A DNA stretch of 64,000 bases from Adineta steineri. Its lineage: Eukaryota > Rotifera > Eurotatoria > Adinetida > Adinetidae. Under the pieces are notes generated by a model. The model saw only the letters and a program-made list of their open reading frames with translations. It did no database searches and was not told the origin of the DNA. The position numbers and the translations under genes were made by a program. Below, piece by piece: positions 47,109 through 58,892 of this stretch (position 1 is its first letter; each line of letters opens with the position of its first letter). The stretch spans positions 27,046 to 91,045 of the forward strand of contig CAJNOI010000278.1 in NCBI GenBank assembly GCA_905250115.1. The letters are read 5' to 3'.

Positions 47109-48731
47109 TCATGGAAAACTTAAACAAAGGTTATCCATTGCATATTGTTCACCATCACCGTTAACATTTGGATTTAGTGTTCCACCTGATGTTGAGAACA
47201 TAGCTGTGTCTAATCCTGAATATCCATGGAATGTTATATAAGATACTGTAAATACTTGAAGTATAAAAGTATTATTAGCAATGACTGCATTTGAACGATG
47301 TCCAACTACTGTTAATTGTAAATTGTCATACCATGCTGCAGCAATTGCAGCCGAGTTTAAAGTGAAAAGAGTACCGTTGGCACCTGTCATCGTCATTGGA
47401 GCTCCAGCGTTGTTAAATGATGTAACATTTCCGCTAACAGTACCCGTAGCATATCCACTTACTGCATAACTATTGATGAAAACATCTGCATTATTCCAAT
47501 TAATACCATTATAGCCATTCGGTATTGGTATCAAAGATGGTAGATCATCAAATGTTAGAAGTTTACTACGATTGCCACAGACTACATATCAAGCAATGAA
47601 ATATACAAATTACAATAGAAACATTTATAAATATTTCATTCAATAATATAACAAATAAACTTTTGCTATGAGATATAAAGTTGTTTTGTATGATAATACA
47701 GGTAGCATATAAACAAGAAAACCTACATTGGCTTTCTAGTTCTCTTTATAGTCAAAATATGTGATGAAAGGATCTAATTCTAGATACTTTTTTATAAGAT
47801 GAATCAAATCTATGAAAGTGGATTAAAATAATTGCTCTACTAAATACTCACCTGGGATGGTATTATTACTGCGAATTGTAGTATTCGAACGAACTAAAAC
47901 AGTAAAGAAAATAAAAGATAAACTAGGATTATTATCAATTATTTTTTTATACTCTACCTGTTGTTGTTGATTTTGTAGTACTACTGATATTTTTCATAGT
48001 TGTTGTTGGTACTAAATCAAAAAAACAAATATTCATCAGAAAAAATCTCTTCAACACAAAATATAGTAAAATTTTACTTACTCTTTGCTGTAGTTGTTGT
48101 TACTATATAAAAATAAAAATAAATGTTCATAAAAATATCTTTTCAACACAAAATATAGTAAAACTTTACTTACTCTTTGTTGTAGTTGTTGTTGCTACTA
48201 TCGCAAGAAAAGGTTTTTAAAAACAAAATTATTAAGAACTATTTTACCTGTTGTGTTTTTTGGACAAATTAATTTGTTAGCTAAAGCTAATGGATAACAA
48301 ACTGGCTGTCCACAACGTGTACTATTGACACAGACTGCATTTTCAATTGAACATGTTTTATTATCTGCATTACATCGTACAACACTAGTACAAGGCAAAA
48401 CAGCTGAAGCACAAATTCCAACAGTTGGGCTTGTTGTCAATGAAAAACATTCACAATCATGATTATCTGAACATAGGATTCGTTGAGAACTACATGCAGT
48501 AAAATTACATGTTGCGATTGTTGTAGTATCTAAGAAAAAGAAGACATAAGGAAAACATAAAAAAAAACAGTTGTCAGTGAACTACTTATTGATTGTTGCT
48601 GTTGAGAAGTTTTCCTGTTATGTAGAAGAGAAACAAAAATTATTGTATATGTCAAAGATAATATTGAACACTTACACTAAGACTATAATCGAGAATAGAA
48701 AAGTGAAAATTAAATTTGAAATTTTCAACAT
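47109..48731 (-). CDS. Secreted modular protein: Cys-rich domain, Thr-rich mini-exon stalk, C-terminal beta domain
   Basis: Eight exons on the minus strand: 48731-48676, 48614-48586, 48529-48248, 48197-48174, 48102-48082, 48011-47958, 47893-47852 and 47581-47109. All have GT/AG ends and consecutive phases agree, giving 326 residues. Exon 1 is a signal peptide (MLKISNLIFTFLFSIIVLV). Exon 3 is a Cys-rich domain (CNFTACSSQRILC...CSIENAVCVNSTRCGQPVCYP). Exons 4-7 are tiny (21-54 bases) and encode a Thr/Ser-rich linker likely O-glycosylated. Exon 8 is a domain beginning VCGNRSKLLTFDDLPSLIPIPNGYNGINW and ending YAMDNLCLSFP, similar to secreted domains I associate with fungi and bacteria; it may bind carbohydrate. 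Function unknown. Confidence 0.82.
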
Positions 48732-49694
48732 GATTATTGAATATTCTGAATTTGCAACTAAGAAATGATGTGTTTTTACTTTTTTCAATCTTTCTTATAT
48801 AGTAATCGTTAGGTAGTACAGTAATTGGCGTCATTTTGTTATTCTAGAATAAAATTATTCTGCGCATTAGCGAAAGAACAATCAATGACGTAGATTATTT
48901 TTCTTCGCAGTCATTTTTTTCAACTTTAAATAGATTTACTTAAACAAAGAAAAAAATACTCAAAAAAGTGTTGGTGTCTACTTCCTAGCAGTGAAAAAAA
49001 ACTAAAAAATATCACAAAAGACACCTTTATAGTAGCGGTTACTATCAACAAAACATTTTTGTTTTGATCAAACAATCTTCACGCAAAATTTTTTTTGTGT
49101 TGGTAAAAAGATTTGTTTTGTTTTATTTTCTCGTCGCAGAAGCAACAGTGGAAAGATGAAAATGTAAATAGTTGACACATTCGAAGCAATTTCGTCTCAA
49201 ATGAGAGAACCATCAAATAGTAAAACAAAGAATTTGAATAAAACAAACGGTATGGATCTGAAATTAGCTTGTTGTATGACTATACGATATGAAATTTTAT
49301 TATTATTTATTTTAATATAAGATTTTTCGTCGTCATTATTAATTTTGAGAATAGAATTTTGTTTCTGTAAATAAAAAGACAATAAATAAATTCTAATTTC
49401 AAATAAAAATAAAAAAGGAAAAATGACTTAAATCAATCAAATGAAAGAAGGGAGTGGGTGTGAGTGTGAATGAGGTTGATAGAGAAGAAGAGACATCTAC
49501 ACCTACCCACACCCACACCCACATCCTTATGAGAGAACTATTCATTTATGATAAGAGTATAGGTTCGTTTTCCTCAAAGAATATAATTATATGACATCAC
49601 TGGCAAGATTTGAAGATAAACAATGAATCATTCTCTATGATCAGCAAAGCATAAAATAAATATAGTTTAAAATTTACAATTTTATTTAAATATT
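48732..49694. other. Intergenic
   Basis: No gene. AT-rich except for the telomere-like repeat at 49451-49530. Confidence 0.5.
49451..49530. repeat. Telomere-like inverted repeat, copy 9
   Basis: Left arm GGAGTGGGTGTGAGTGTGA (49451-49469) and a longer right arm containing CTACCCACACCCACACCCAC (within 49503-49522), with a purine-rich spacer. Lies about 165 bp beyond the P450 stop. Confidence 0.75.
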
Positions 49695-51233
49695 TTAAAA
49701 TCTTTTTCTAAATGAAAGTTTATAATCAAAAGGTGCACGTGTTAAACTTGTATGATAAAATATTTTTGAATTAATTTCTTCATTCTTATTGACAGCATGA
49801 AAATCATATTGTCTAATAAAATTACTGAAGAAAAGAAAAAGTTCCATATTTGCTAATGATTCACCAGGACAAGATTTTTTTCCAATTGAAAATGGAATAA
49901 ATCCTGCAGGACGTTGAATTGGTTTATGATCATCTGTTAGAAATCTAGTTGGATCGAATTGATCTGAATTTGGAAAATATCGTTCATCAACATGACAAGC
50001 ATAGAAATTAGCAGCTATATAAGAATCTTTCGGTATATTATATCCATTTAATGTTGTAGCTTGTAAATTTCTATGCATTGTACTTCCACCTAATGTTGCT
50101 ATATTTCCACAACGTTGAATTTCAAAAATAGTTGCTAATGTATATGGTAAATATTCTTTATCTTCCATATGAATAAATAAATTATGTTGCTTATTATTAT
50201 TCATATAATTATCAATTTCTTGTTGAACATTATTTAATATTTGAGGATTTTCAATCATATAAACAAAAGCCCAACGTAATGTTGTTGATGTTGTTTCTGT
50301 TCCACCAATAAATAAATTTGTTATTGATGTTATTAATTGATCCATATCAAATGTTGAATCTAATTTATTTGATTTCTTATCAATATTTGCTTGTTTTAAA
50401 TATTCATCAATATAATCTTTTGTTTCATCAATATTTTCATCATGATTTTCAACAAGTTTTTTTGCAAATTTAAAAATTTCTTTAAAATTTTTTGAAAATT
50501 GTTTATAATTTCCTCTTAAAGATTTCATAGGTATAAATCTAAGTAATGGAAATATAGTTATCCATGAATCATGTGAACCAAGTGTAAAACATTCTTCAAT
50601 TAAACTAACAATATGATGAAATTCTTGATCATTATGTGAAAAACGTTGTCCAAAAGCAAATCCACAAATAATATTTGAAAGACCATGGGTTAATAAACCT
50701 TTTATATTCAATGGTTTTTCATTTTGTTTATCAATAGATAAAAAAATATCTTTGAGTTCATCTAAAATTGTATCTTGTAGAAAATGTTTTCCCATTCCAA
50801 ATTTTTTTAATGTATTCATTGCAAATTTTCTATGAATTAACCAACGTTCACCATCAGCATAAGTTAAACCTTTACCATGAAAATGTTCTTCAAATATAAA
50901 TGGTTGAGCACGTGCTGAATAATTATCATCAAGAAATGCTTGTTTTATTAGATCATAATTATTTAATACAATGACTAATTTTTGTCCAAAATAACAATGA
51001 ATTATATCACTTTGACGATTCTGACACCATTTTAATAAAGTTTCTTGAGGATGTTTACCAAGTGAAAACAAATGACCAAATATTGGAATTGAATAGTCTG
51101 TTGGACCAGGTGGAAGATTCCTTTCTTTTTTAATAATCAGATAAATAATATAGAGAATAGATAATATAGAAACTAATATGAGATACATCGTTACAATTAA
51201 ATTTATGAGAAAAATTTTACTCTTTATATACAA
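49695..51233 (-). CDS. Cytochrome P450 (CYP2-like microsomal)
   Basis: A single-exon protein of 512 residues. N-terminal membrane anchor (residues 8-34) followed by the proline-rich hinge LPPGP (40-44). I-helix oxygen-binding sequence FIGGTETTS (308-316), K-helix E371-I-Q-R374, PERF-region FDPTRF, and heme loop FSIGKKSCPGE with the iron-ligating Cys455 are all present. The pattern fits microsomal clan 2 P450s acting with cytochrome P450 reductase at the ER on hydrophobic substrates; the substrate is unknown. A second Met at residue 16 could be the real start without losing the anchor. The lack of introns is notable beside multi-exon neighbours. Confidence 0.95.
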   Translation of the reverse strand: MYIKSKIFLINLIVTMYLILVSILSILYIIYLIIKKERNLPPGPTDYSIPIFGHLFSLGKHPQETLLKWCQNRQSDIIHCYFGQKLVIVLNNYDLIKQAFLDDNYSARAQPFIFEEHFHGKGLTYADGERWLIHRKFAMNTLKKFGMGKHFLQDTILDELKDIFLSIDKQNEKPLNIKGLLTHGLSNIICGFAFGQRFSHNDQEFHHIVSLIEECFTLGSHDSWITIFPLLRFIPMKSLRGNYKQFSKNFKEIFKFAKKLVENHDENIDETKDYIDEYLKQANIDKKSNKLDSTFDMDQLITSITNLFIGGTETTSTTLRWAFVYMIENPQILNNVQQEIDNYMNNNKQHNLFIHMEDKEYLPYTLATIFEIQRCGNIATLGGSTMHRNLQATTLNGYNIPKDSYIAANFYACHVDERYFPNSDQFDPTRFLTDDHKPIQRPAGFIPFSIGKKSCPGESLANMELFLFFSNFIRQYDFHAVNKNEEINSKIFYHTSLTRAPFDYKLSFRKRF

Positions 51234-52607
51234 CCATAAATATACGTATTTGCTACATCATGATGATAGAGAGAAACACCTTTGTATTATATGATATCAT
51301 TTGTTACCTTTGAAAAATCGTCATATCATCATATACGCCTTTATTCTATGAAACACGATATAGACATACAAAACAGAGAGATTAGGTCTACCGATATTTT
51401 CGTGCTTTTTCATAACAATTACAAAGCATGATTTTTAGAGTATAGATGACTCGACAAAAACCAAATTGAGTTACGAAAAATAGAACTCGTAGAATTTTAT
51501 TTAGACTAGATCTTCGAGTGAATAGCCAATGGAATTACTTGAGCCCATTTACGTTAAAATCAAGAATATAACAATCTATTTCAATAAATCGAGAACATCT
51601 AACAGAAAGTGAGTCATAAAAAATAATGTCCATTTAGTAGAGAAAAATGAGAATCTGTTTGATTATTATTGAGATTTACTGTTTCAAAGCTGTTCTCTAT
51701 ATTTCAAATGAATCTATAAAAGAAGATATAATTGGGAACAAGTTCGAAATAGTAAACTTCATATAATATTGTCATAGATCTGTGTATTTCAATAATTATA
51801 TTTATCGAAACATATTTTATTTTATAATAAATTCGATGAGTAGAACTTATAGATATGTATCGTATTTCTTAATAAATAATTCACTTAATAAATTAGTCAT
51901 GAAGTATTAATCAATCGAATTTGTCATATCATGATGATTCACGATTGTTGTACTTTTACGCAAGAGAACGATGTCTTATCTTATTGTATTCTGTTCTATA
52001 CTACAATGCAGTTTTTTTGCATTAAAAACGGAATAACATGTCTACTACACCCTAGGCTTAAAAGTCCATTTGTAATTGATTCTTGGAAGAATCCTTATTT
52101 TTTCTGTATTAGTGTATCTATTCTCTTATTTTGTCTGGATAAACAATAGATGAATGTATCTTATTCACCTACATCGACAGAAACCATATCAAACTTTTTC
52201 ATTGCTTAAACTCTATCCTGTTTCTAATATAATAAATACAATGAGATTGTTTTTGTTTATCTAGTTTTCTCAAAGACTTATTTACCTCAAGATGAAAATA
52301 CAGTGTCGAAATAACTGTCCTGAAGTTGGATTCACTTCTAGATTACTCCACAAGAAAATGGAGAATATAATATAGATAATGCCAATTTTCCTCCACGAAT
52401 TATTTTTATTTTTTTACATTTGGAATCTTTCGGAAGTATGTCACTAAATTGCTTTTGTTTCGTATCAAACAAGTAAGCAACATTTTAGGTGTGAGCATCT
52501 GGTATCCACCGAATAGCTATGAATTGAAGTTGTGCACTGATTATTCTATCTAAAGTATCTTTGAATAAACTAACAGGATCAAAATCAAATTCAAGTAAAC
52601 TTTGGAT

Positions 52608-52626
52608 ACACACACCCACACCCTCA
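52608..52626. repeat. C-rich telomere-like tract, copy 10
   Basis: ACACACACCCACACCCTCA, with the CACCCTCA boundary seen in other copies. The matching G-rich arm is not evident nearby to the left. Confidence 0.5.
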
Positions 52627-52766
52627 ACTGGTGTCTTCTAACGCAGATTTAGGGTTTTTTCTGTTCTTTTCTTTAATGACAGAATGAGCACATTAAAATA
52701 CGAACACGTGCTAGTTGTAAAAATCCTTCGCAAGCACACTATCTATCTTTTTTTCTTTTGAAATTT

Positions 52767-52825
52767 TGTGTGGGTATGGCTGTGAATTGTTGTTCTCTGT
52801 TTAACTCGCATCCACTGACACCCTG
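52767..52825. repeat. Telomere-like inverted repeat, copy 11
   Basis: Left TGTGTGGGTATGGCTGTG (52767-52784), right CGCATCCACTGACACCCT (52807-52824); imperfect arms with the G-rich arm first. Confidence 0.55.
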
Positions 52826-52990
52826 AAGTAAAACTGCATATTTACCATCAGTTTCAACCAGAAAAAGCTTTTGTTCTGTTGAATAACAAAATATGTCGAA
52901 GAACGAGAAAAAAAATGACTCAAAACAAATATTGTGAAATAACCGATAACGTGCACTTATTTCATTTGCTATTCAATAGATGAAGTAGAT

Positions 52991-54565
52991 ATGGTGTTAT
53001 TATCGTCTACTCTCGAAACATTGCCCGATGAAATACTTATGATTATTATCCGATATTCTGACAATATTACGTCAGTCTTTCGTACGTTTTCTGGTCTAAA
53101 TCAACGCCTGAATCGAATTCTTGTTGATCGACGTTTACATCTCCTCACTGATCTCTTGCGTGTTAACATTAGAAAAATTAATTTCAATTATTATTATAAT
53201 ACTCCATTATTCCATGACTTATCGGAACAATTATGCTCATTACAAGGCGATGATTATATACATCAACTCGATCAATGTTTTCAAAGATTAATCAGCTTTC
53301 ATATTCAAGAAAAATCTCGTCAAATCGAAGAACAATTTCGATCTGATAGAGAACAATTCCGCTTGATACGTGCTAATCTCACCGATAAAGAAATTCACTC
53401 TCGCGATGCAGAATTGAAGAAAGCCTTCAATAATTTAGAATCGCATTCGCTCAATTTTGAATATCTTCAACAAATCGGAGATCTTGTTGTTGGTACTGGT
53501 GCTCGGCTTGAGTGTACTAATTATGAACTTGGCGAATACAATCTGGCTAAAGCACTCAATCAACATGTTCTAGCTCATCTCTATACCATTGGATATCCGA
53601 GTGGATCCTGCCTACGTTCCATTCAGAGATTATTCAAAGCATTGATCATTTCCAATCCAAACCTCGTCAACAATAAAGACTATGTGGGCAATGGTGGTTC
53701 TCTCATGTATTATTTTTTAATTTATGCGGTCTTTCGACTACAACACTTCCCTCGTTTTCCACCACTATCGATGGGAATTATTATGCAAAAATATGACACG
53801 ATACTGGAATTATTATTATTCATCATTCAATGTCTAAAGCAAGTTTTTGATAAGGAGTTGTGGATAAAGGATTGTATTTTGGATAGCTTAAATGTAGTTA
53901 ATTCGATCAGAAATGACGCAGATGAAAAGATTTTTATTCAATACAGTCAAATGGAAGTATTGAAAATATTCTTGCAGGAAGTGACTGGAAAAGAAATATT
54001 ATTGGATGATTATTCGAATTCTGTGTTTCAAGAAGGATTAACGAATTTAATCGACACTAATCGAATTGATATTATCGAATATGTTTTTCGTCAGAATAAC
54101 TTCATACATAATTTTTTTACTCGATCAGCCCATTGTTACAAACTGATTAATACAATAACTGGAACTCTAAGCAGACGAAAAATGTTTCAACGTTTTCTAG
54201 ACGAGGAAGCGCCTCAACCATGGCTTACAAGTGCGGCACTATTATCTATTCTATTGAAAAAGAAAGAATGTAAATGGATTAAAAAATTATTACAATTAGA
54301 CTCAAAACTAATTCATGAAGTGGATGAAGATGGTAATGATCCATTACTTTATATCTGCCTTAAAGTGAAGGGTTGTCGACATCGTCTGATCGAATGCTTA
54401 ATTGACATGGGATGTGATATACATAAAAAAAATGTTCACGGCGAACATTTTCTTCAAGCCATTCAACTGAAAAGAAATAGAAAATTACTGAAACAGTTAA
54501 TTGAACATGAAATCATCGTAAGAGAGAATGAAAGTGAACAATTACGTCTTGCCAGTCAAAACTAA
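52991..54565 (+). CDS. F-box protein with C-terminal ankyrin-like repeats
   Basis: A single-exon protein of 524 residues. The N-terminus is an F-box (LETLPDEILMIIIRYSDNITSVFRTFSGLNQRLNRIL, residues 8-44), similar in layout to the F-box gene at 44992. The middle is helical and charged (IQEKSRQIEEQFRSDREQFRLI). The C-terminal 100 residues show ankyrin-like features: DEDGNDPLLYICLKVKG...LIECLIDMGCDIHKKNVHGEHFLQAI. F-box proteins recruit substrates to SCF ubiquitin ligases through Skp1; the target is unknown. Intact, unlike the copy at 44992. Confidence 0.8.
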   Translation: MVLLSSTLETLPDEILMIIIRYSDNITSVFRTFSGLNQRLNRILVDRRLHLLTDLLRVNIRKINFNYYYNTPLFHDLSEQLCSLQGDDYIHQLDQCFQRLISFHIQEKSRQIEEQFRSDREQFRLIRANLTDKEIHSRDAELKKAFNNLESHSLNFEYLQQIGDLVVGTGARLECTNYELGEYNLAKALNQHVLAHLYTIGYPSGSCLRSIQRLFKALIISNPNLVNNKDYVGNGGSLMYYFLIYAVFRLQHFPRFPPLSMGIIMQKYDTILELLLFIIQCLKQVFDKELWIKDCILDSLNVVNSIRNDADEKIFIQYSQMEVLKIFLQEVTGKEILLDDYSNSVFQEGLTNLIDTNRIDIIEYVFRQNNFIHNFFTRSAHCYKLINTITGTLSRRKMFQRFLDEEAPQPWLTSAALLSILLKKKECKWIKKLLQLDSKLIHEVDEDGNDPLLYICLKVKGCRHRLIECLIDMGCDIHKKNVHGEHFLQAIQLKRNRKLLKQLIEHEIIVRENESEQLRLASQN

Positions 54566-55893
54566 GATTGTATTCCTCTTTATTGTCGTTAGAAGAAGAA
54601 AGATCAGTTCATGATATAACAGGATATGAACTAAATTCAAGGGAGAGGTTTTTAATCAATAAAAAGTGTTTTTCAAGAAATTAATGTTTCATTTTTGATA
54701 GAATAAAAAATAACTTTTGTGTGTACTCAAAGTGTGAGTACACCCTGTTTATAAACGACCCAATTGTAATCTTTCTTTATAAAACACAAAAAGAAGATGG
54801 TATTATGAATTTTGTCATATACAATCAAAGTAATTATGTCATGTTTTTTCTTCGTTACTTAATATGTATATATTCAAAGAAAATATTTTATGTTTAATTT
54901 ATTTGTTACATTATCTACCGGTTTTTTTCATACAAATTTTCTTATATGAATAAATAATTTTAATCTACAAATTCATTTTATATTTCTTTATGTAAAAGTT
55001 TCTTTAACTTATTTCATCTTACAATTCAATCATTATGAAGTATAAAAATAACTAATCTTTTCTGCTTTATTCACTAGTTTTTAATTAGTGTTTGTAAGAG
55101 AATGAAAGTTTTCTTTTACCTGACACGAGTCATAAAATAAATCGGCTTTTACTTATGATAAGCTTTTTGCTGCTATTTGTAGAATCAAAACTAATATCAT
55201 GCATTCGTCATAAAGTCATGTCTAGATTCTTCTGTATGACAGCAATCCGATAATAGAAAGTCCTACGAGAACATTTTTTTCAACACATAAAAACACTTTC
55301 TACTATTGTATTTATCTCAAAGCGCGACGACAAGATTTCTCCATAATTGTCGATTTATTTTCGAAGATCAAAACTATACAACTTCTACCGTAGGTAGTAT
55401 TCTAAAAATCGTTTTCCCTGAGTCCATAGAAAACTTTCTTACTAACTGTTAGAATTGCTTTAGATGTTTTTTTGGATCGATTCAGATATTTGATTTAAGA
55501 GAAAACCTTTTTTATGTAATCCGTACTGTATAACTAAGAAACTATGAACTAAAAGTCTAAAATAAATCTACTATAGCTTCTGATGTTTCAATAAATAATC
55601 TTTCTAATTGAAATTGCGATGAAGTATGAACAATATTCTCCGCTTCAGATTAGCAAAAAAGTTGATAAGGATTTCATGTTTGAAGAAGAAAAGAATTAAA
55701 TGATAATGTTCTTTGTTTATCAACTAGTATTTTGACAGAGAGTATAGTGAAGAGGATTACATTTTTGTTTCAACTATGAACGTTCAGTCCAAATAAACTC
55801 TCATTTAGTAAATGCTGATGTAAAAGTCAGTTGCATGATCTATAGTATTTAAACTCTTCAAATAAATTACTTCTTTATTTTCACATAGATAAA
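54566..55893. other. Intergenic
   Basis: AT-rich, no gene, repeat or RNA that I can identify. Confidence 0.5.
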
Positions 55894-57008
55894 ATGAGTA
55901 ACACATCTTCATCTTCTTCAATAAATTTTGCCGCATTAAATCAAGCTATTAATCGTTATGTTCCCATACCTTTCTTGTTCTTGGGTGCAATTGGAAACAT
56001 TTTCAATATATTAATATTTACACGTAAGGTATTTCGTAATAATATTTGTGTCAATTATCTTTTGGCATCAACAATCTTTGATTCTTTTGTCATTATTGTT
56101 GGACTTCTACCTCGGTTACTCAATGGCTTTAATATGGATCCATCACAAAATTCAGTTGTTCTTTGTAAACTGAGATTTTTTATAACATATTTTTCAGGAT
56201 ATGCAGCTGCCTGGTATGTTAGTTTCGCCTGTATTGATCGATATCTCTCTTCATCCATAAGTATTCAGAAACGGAATATTATGACAATGAAACGTGCCTA
56301 TTTATCTCTACTATTTGTTATAATACTTGGATTTGTTGCATTTAGTGAACAATTCTATTGTATTGATATTGGTCAAAATCTATTCGGTGCACCACAATCA
56401 TGTTATCAACTGAAACAAAAGATTTCATGTCAAATTGTTGATTCTCTTATGCAATTTATATTCGAAATCTTATTACCTGCATTAATGATGATTATATTTG
56501 GATCCTTGACTTTGAAAAATATTCATCAAAGACGTCGTCGTGTCCACACACAACAGAATGCCAATACTTTAGCTACAATAGATGCATTGACAGCAGAGAA
56601 TCATCCATTGGAACTGCAACAGACAGTACAGACAATAACCAATTTGAATAGACCAGCAATTCCATTGAAAATTAATCGAACAGCACGGAAACGTGATGCA
56701 CAGTTGGTTACAATGTTAGTCGTACAAGTAAGTAATATAAAACAAAACAGATGGAGGAAAAAACGAATTTGTTTTTTTTATAGGTTGCTGTCTTCATCAT
56801 TTCTGCATTTCCAATTAGCATTTATAAACTCTATTCTATTGCAACCATTTATGATACAAAATCTGTTCTACAGAAATCAATCGAAAATACCATCTATAAT
56901 TTTTGTGTAATAAGTTTATTCCTAAATAATAGCATCGCGTTCTACATCTATACTTTAAGCGGTACAGTATTTCGAAAGGAATTAATGAAATTATTTCGTT
57001 TAGCTTAA
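55894..57008 (+). CDS. Rhodopsin-class 7TM receptor (orphan, peptide-receptor-like)
   Basis: Two exons, 55894-56727 and 56784-57008, with a 56 bp intron at the start of TM6; 352 residues. TM1 has the GN pair in LGAIGNIFNILIF, TM3 ends FACIDRYLSSS (the DRY motif), TM5 is followed by a long third intracellular loop with Gln/Thr-rich sequence and RTARKRDAQL before TM6 (VAVFIISAFPISIY). TM7 reads LFLNNSIAFYIYTLSG, with NS...FYIY for NPxxY, and is followed by FRKELMKLF as helix 8. An extracellular Cys pair (LCKLRF, APQSCYQ) is present. Overall similar to invertebrate peptide receptors; ligand unknown. Confidence 0.85.
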
Positions 57009-57721
57009 ACAATGGATTTATTAAACAAAACTATTTTCGATGTTGTTTTATCATTTTGTTTGTTTAGTTTAATCCTATACTCAACCTCTTTCTTGTTCTT
57101 CTCAATAGTTTATCTTGTAGAAAATTATTTTTCTTTCATTGTTTTTATTGTCTAATCGGAAAATAAAAGAGAAGAATAATTTAATATACAAACTCAGTTC
57201 AAAGCGAAAAAAATATACATCTTTAAAATCGTGTTTTATTTTTACATTCATTATTCATCGATTGAGGGTGGGTGTAGATATTTTATTTCAACCACACTCA
57301 CACCCTCAAGATACAACTAATGTTACAGAGATTGTTCAGATTATTCTTAAACAGAAGAAAAGATGTATCATTTGTCTTATAATTTAATGCTTGATATGAT
57401 TGTTGAAAAATAGTTTCAATCAAAAAATAGTCTTATCGATGTATATGATATCGTTTTTATCATGAAATAAATTAAAATGTATTTTTTATGATTGAGGACA
57501 TGAGTCAATTGAATTTTGTCCACAATGATTAGAATAATCGTCGATGATCACTCGTAAATCAGTATCCATTGTTGACATCATGTATTTGCAATATATAGAG
57601 ATATAGGATACTTTCGAAGAGAGTGACATTGATGATTTCATAAATCATATTTATTACTTTACCTTTTCGTTTTTTTGTTACTCTCAGTTTTATTATTGTG
57701 AAACAGAACGAGAGTAGTAAC
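57009..57721. other. Intergenic between GPCR and nuclease
   Basis: Holds the telomere-like repeat at 57263-57310 and nothing else recognised. Confidence 0.5.
57263..57310. repeat. Telomere-like inverted repeat, copy 12
   Basis: TTGAGGGTGGGTGTAG (57263-57278) faces ACCACACTCACACCCTCAAG (57291-57310), with an 11-12 base AT spacer. Outer TTGAGGGTG/CACCCTCAA pair perfectly, giving a compact hairpin. Confidence 0.8.
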
Positions 57722-58892
57722 ATGTCTTCAAAATTCTTCATCTTCTCCGTTTTCGTTCTGAGTGTATTAATTGTACCAAGTACTCACGGATGGGGAATAG
57801 AAGGACATACTCTAGTTGCTCGTCTTGCTCAAAGTCAATTAACGAAAGAAGCATTTGACTGGATTCAATTTCTTCTTCCTCCTAATTTATCAGGCAATTT
57901 GAGTGCTGTAGCAACTTGGGCGGATGAAATTCTCTATTCAAACAATCATCCACTTGGCTCGTCCAATCTTTGGCAATGGTCTCGTCCACTACACTATACT
58001 AATACACCTGATTGGAATTGCAGTTATGATCCAGTGAGAGACTGTATTAACGACGTTTGCATCGAGGGTGCATTACGAAACTATTCGCAACGTGCTATCG
58101 CTGCTGATCTGGATTATCTTCAACATCAACAAGCTATCGTGTTTCTTGTTCATTATGTTGGTGATCTACATCAGCCGTTGCATGCTGGTTTTCAGGGAGA
58201 CGCTGGAGCTAGTCAATTCTACGGTAGATGACAATTTCTGAGTACGAAAACTGCTTAAATGTTCTTTAATCTATTTAGTTTACTTCATGAATACTAGAAG
58301 AACTCTTCACTCTGTATGGGATACTTATCTGATTCGTACGCGTCTTTCACGTGATTTTCAATCGAATACTAGTCTTTACTACGATTATATTTACGCGCTG
58401 ATGCTGAATCAGACTCTAGAACATCCTGATCAGAATTTTATAGAATGGACTGATGAAAGTTCGAAAATTGTCTGTGAACAAATCTATTTCGACGAGAACA
58501 ATCAACCAATGAATACATCGTTCACTATTCGATTGAGCGATGGCTATTATCAAAGAAATATAGCAATGGTTGAGCAACGTCTTATGCAAGCAGGTCAACG
58601 ATTAGGTGCTTTATTCAATTTTTTAGCTTCTAATCGTTCGGATGTGTCATTTACAACACCATCAGAAAACCAATCATCTCCAACAGACTTATCATCAACG
58701 TTCGCTTCAACCGATGAGTTTTTATTCAACGAAACATCATCAACCGAACTGTCCTCAACCAGATCATCATCAACAGTATCATTTACAACTGTCACATCGT
58801 CATCAATGATACCATCGTCATGCAAAAATACCTCTTTTGACACATTCATAATCATCATGACACTATGTATCGCTTTTACTGTTGCGGTTTAG
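57722..58892 (+). CDS. S1/P1-type zinc nuclease, probably GPI-anchored
   Basis: Two exons, 57722-58223 and 58279-58892 (55 bp intron), 371 residues with this start; another Met lies 8 codons upstream but the chosen one directly precedes the signal peptide SSKFFIFSVFVLSVLIVPSTHG. Mature Trp1 follows immediately (WGIEGH), as the family requires. All zinc-ligand positions are visible: W1 and H6, D in ATWADE, H in PLHYTN, HYVGDLHQPLH, and LHSVWD. Such enzymes cut single-stranded DNA/RNA to 5' nucleotides and remove 3' phosphates at acidic pH outside cells or in vacuoles. The C-terminus has a Ser/Thr-rich stalk and a hydrophobic tail (FIIIMTLCIAFTVAV), suggesting surface anchoring. The family is common in fungi, plants, protists and bacteria but unusual in animals. 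Confidence 0.92.

Larger units (their letters stand above)
51234..52990. other. Divergent intergenic region
   Basis: No supportable gene (a 72-codon frame at 51931-52149 shows no features). Contains telomere-like tracts at 52608-52626 and 52767-52825. Confidence 0.5.

Noticed and set aside
51931..52149. 72-codon plus-strand frame
   Set aside because: No recognisable domain and no supporting splice or regulatory context.
58595..58858. Asp/Val-rich minus-strand frame
   Set aside because: Antisense of the Ser/Thr-rich stalk of the S1/P1 nuclease.
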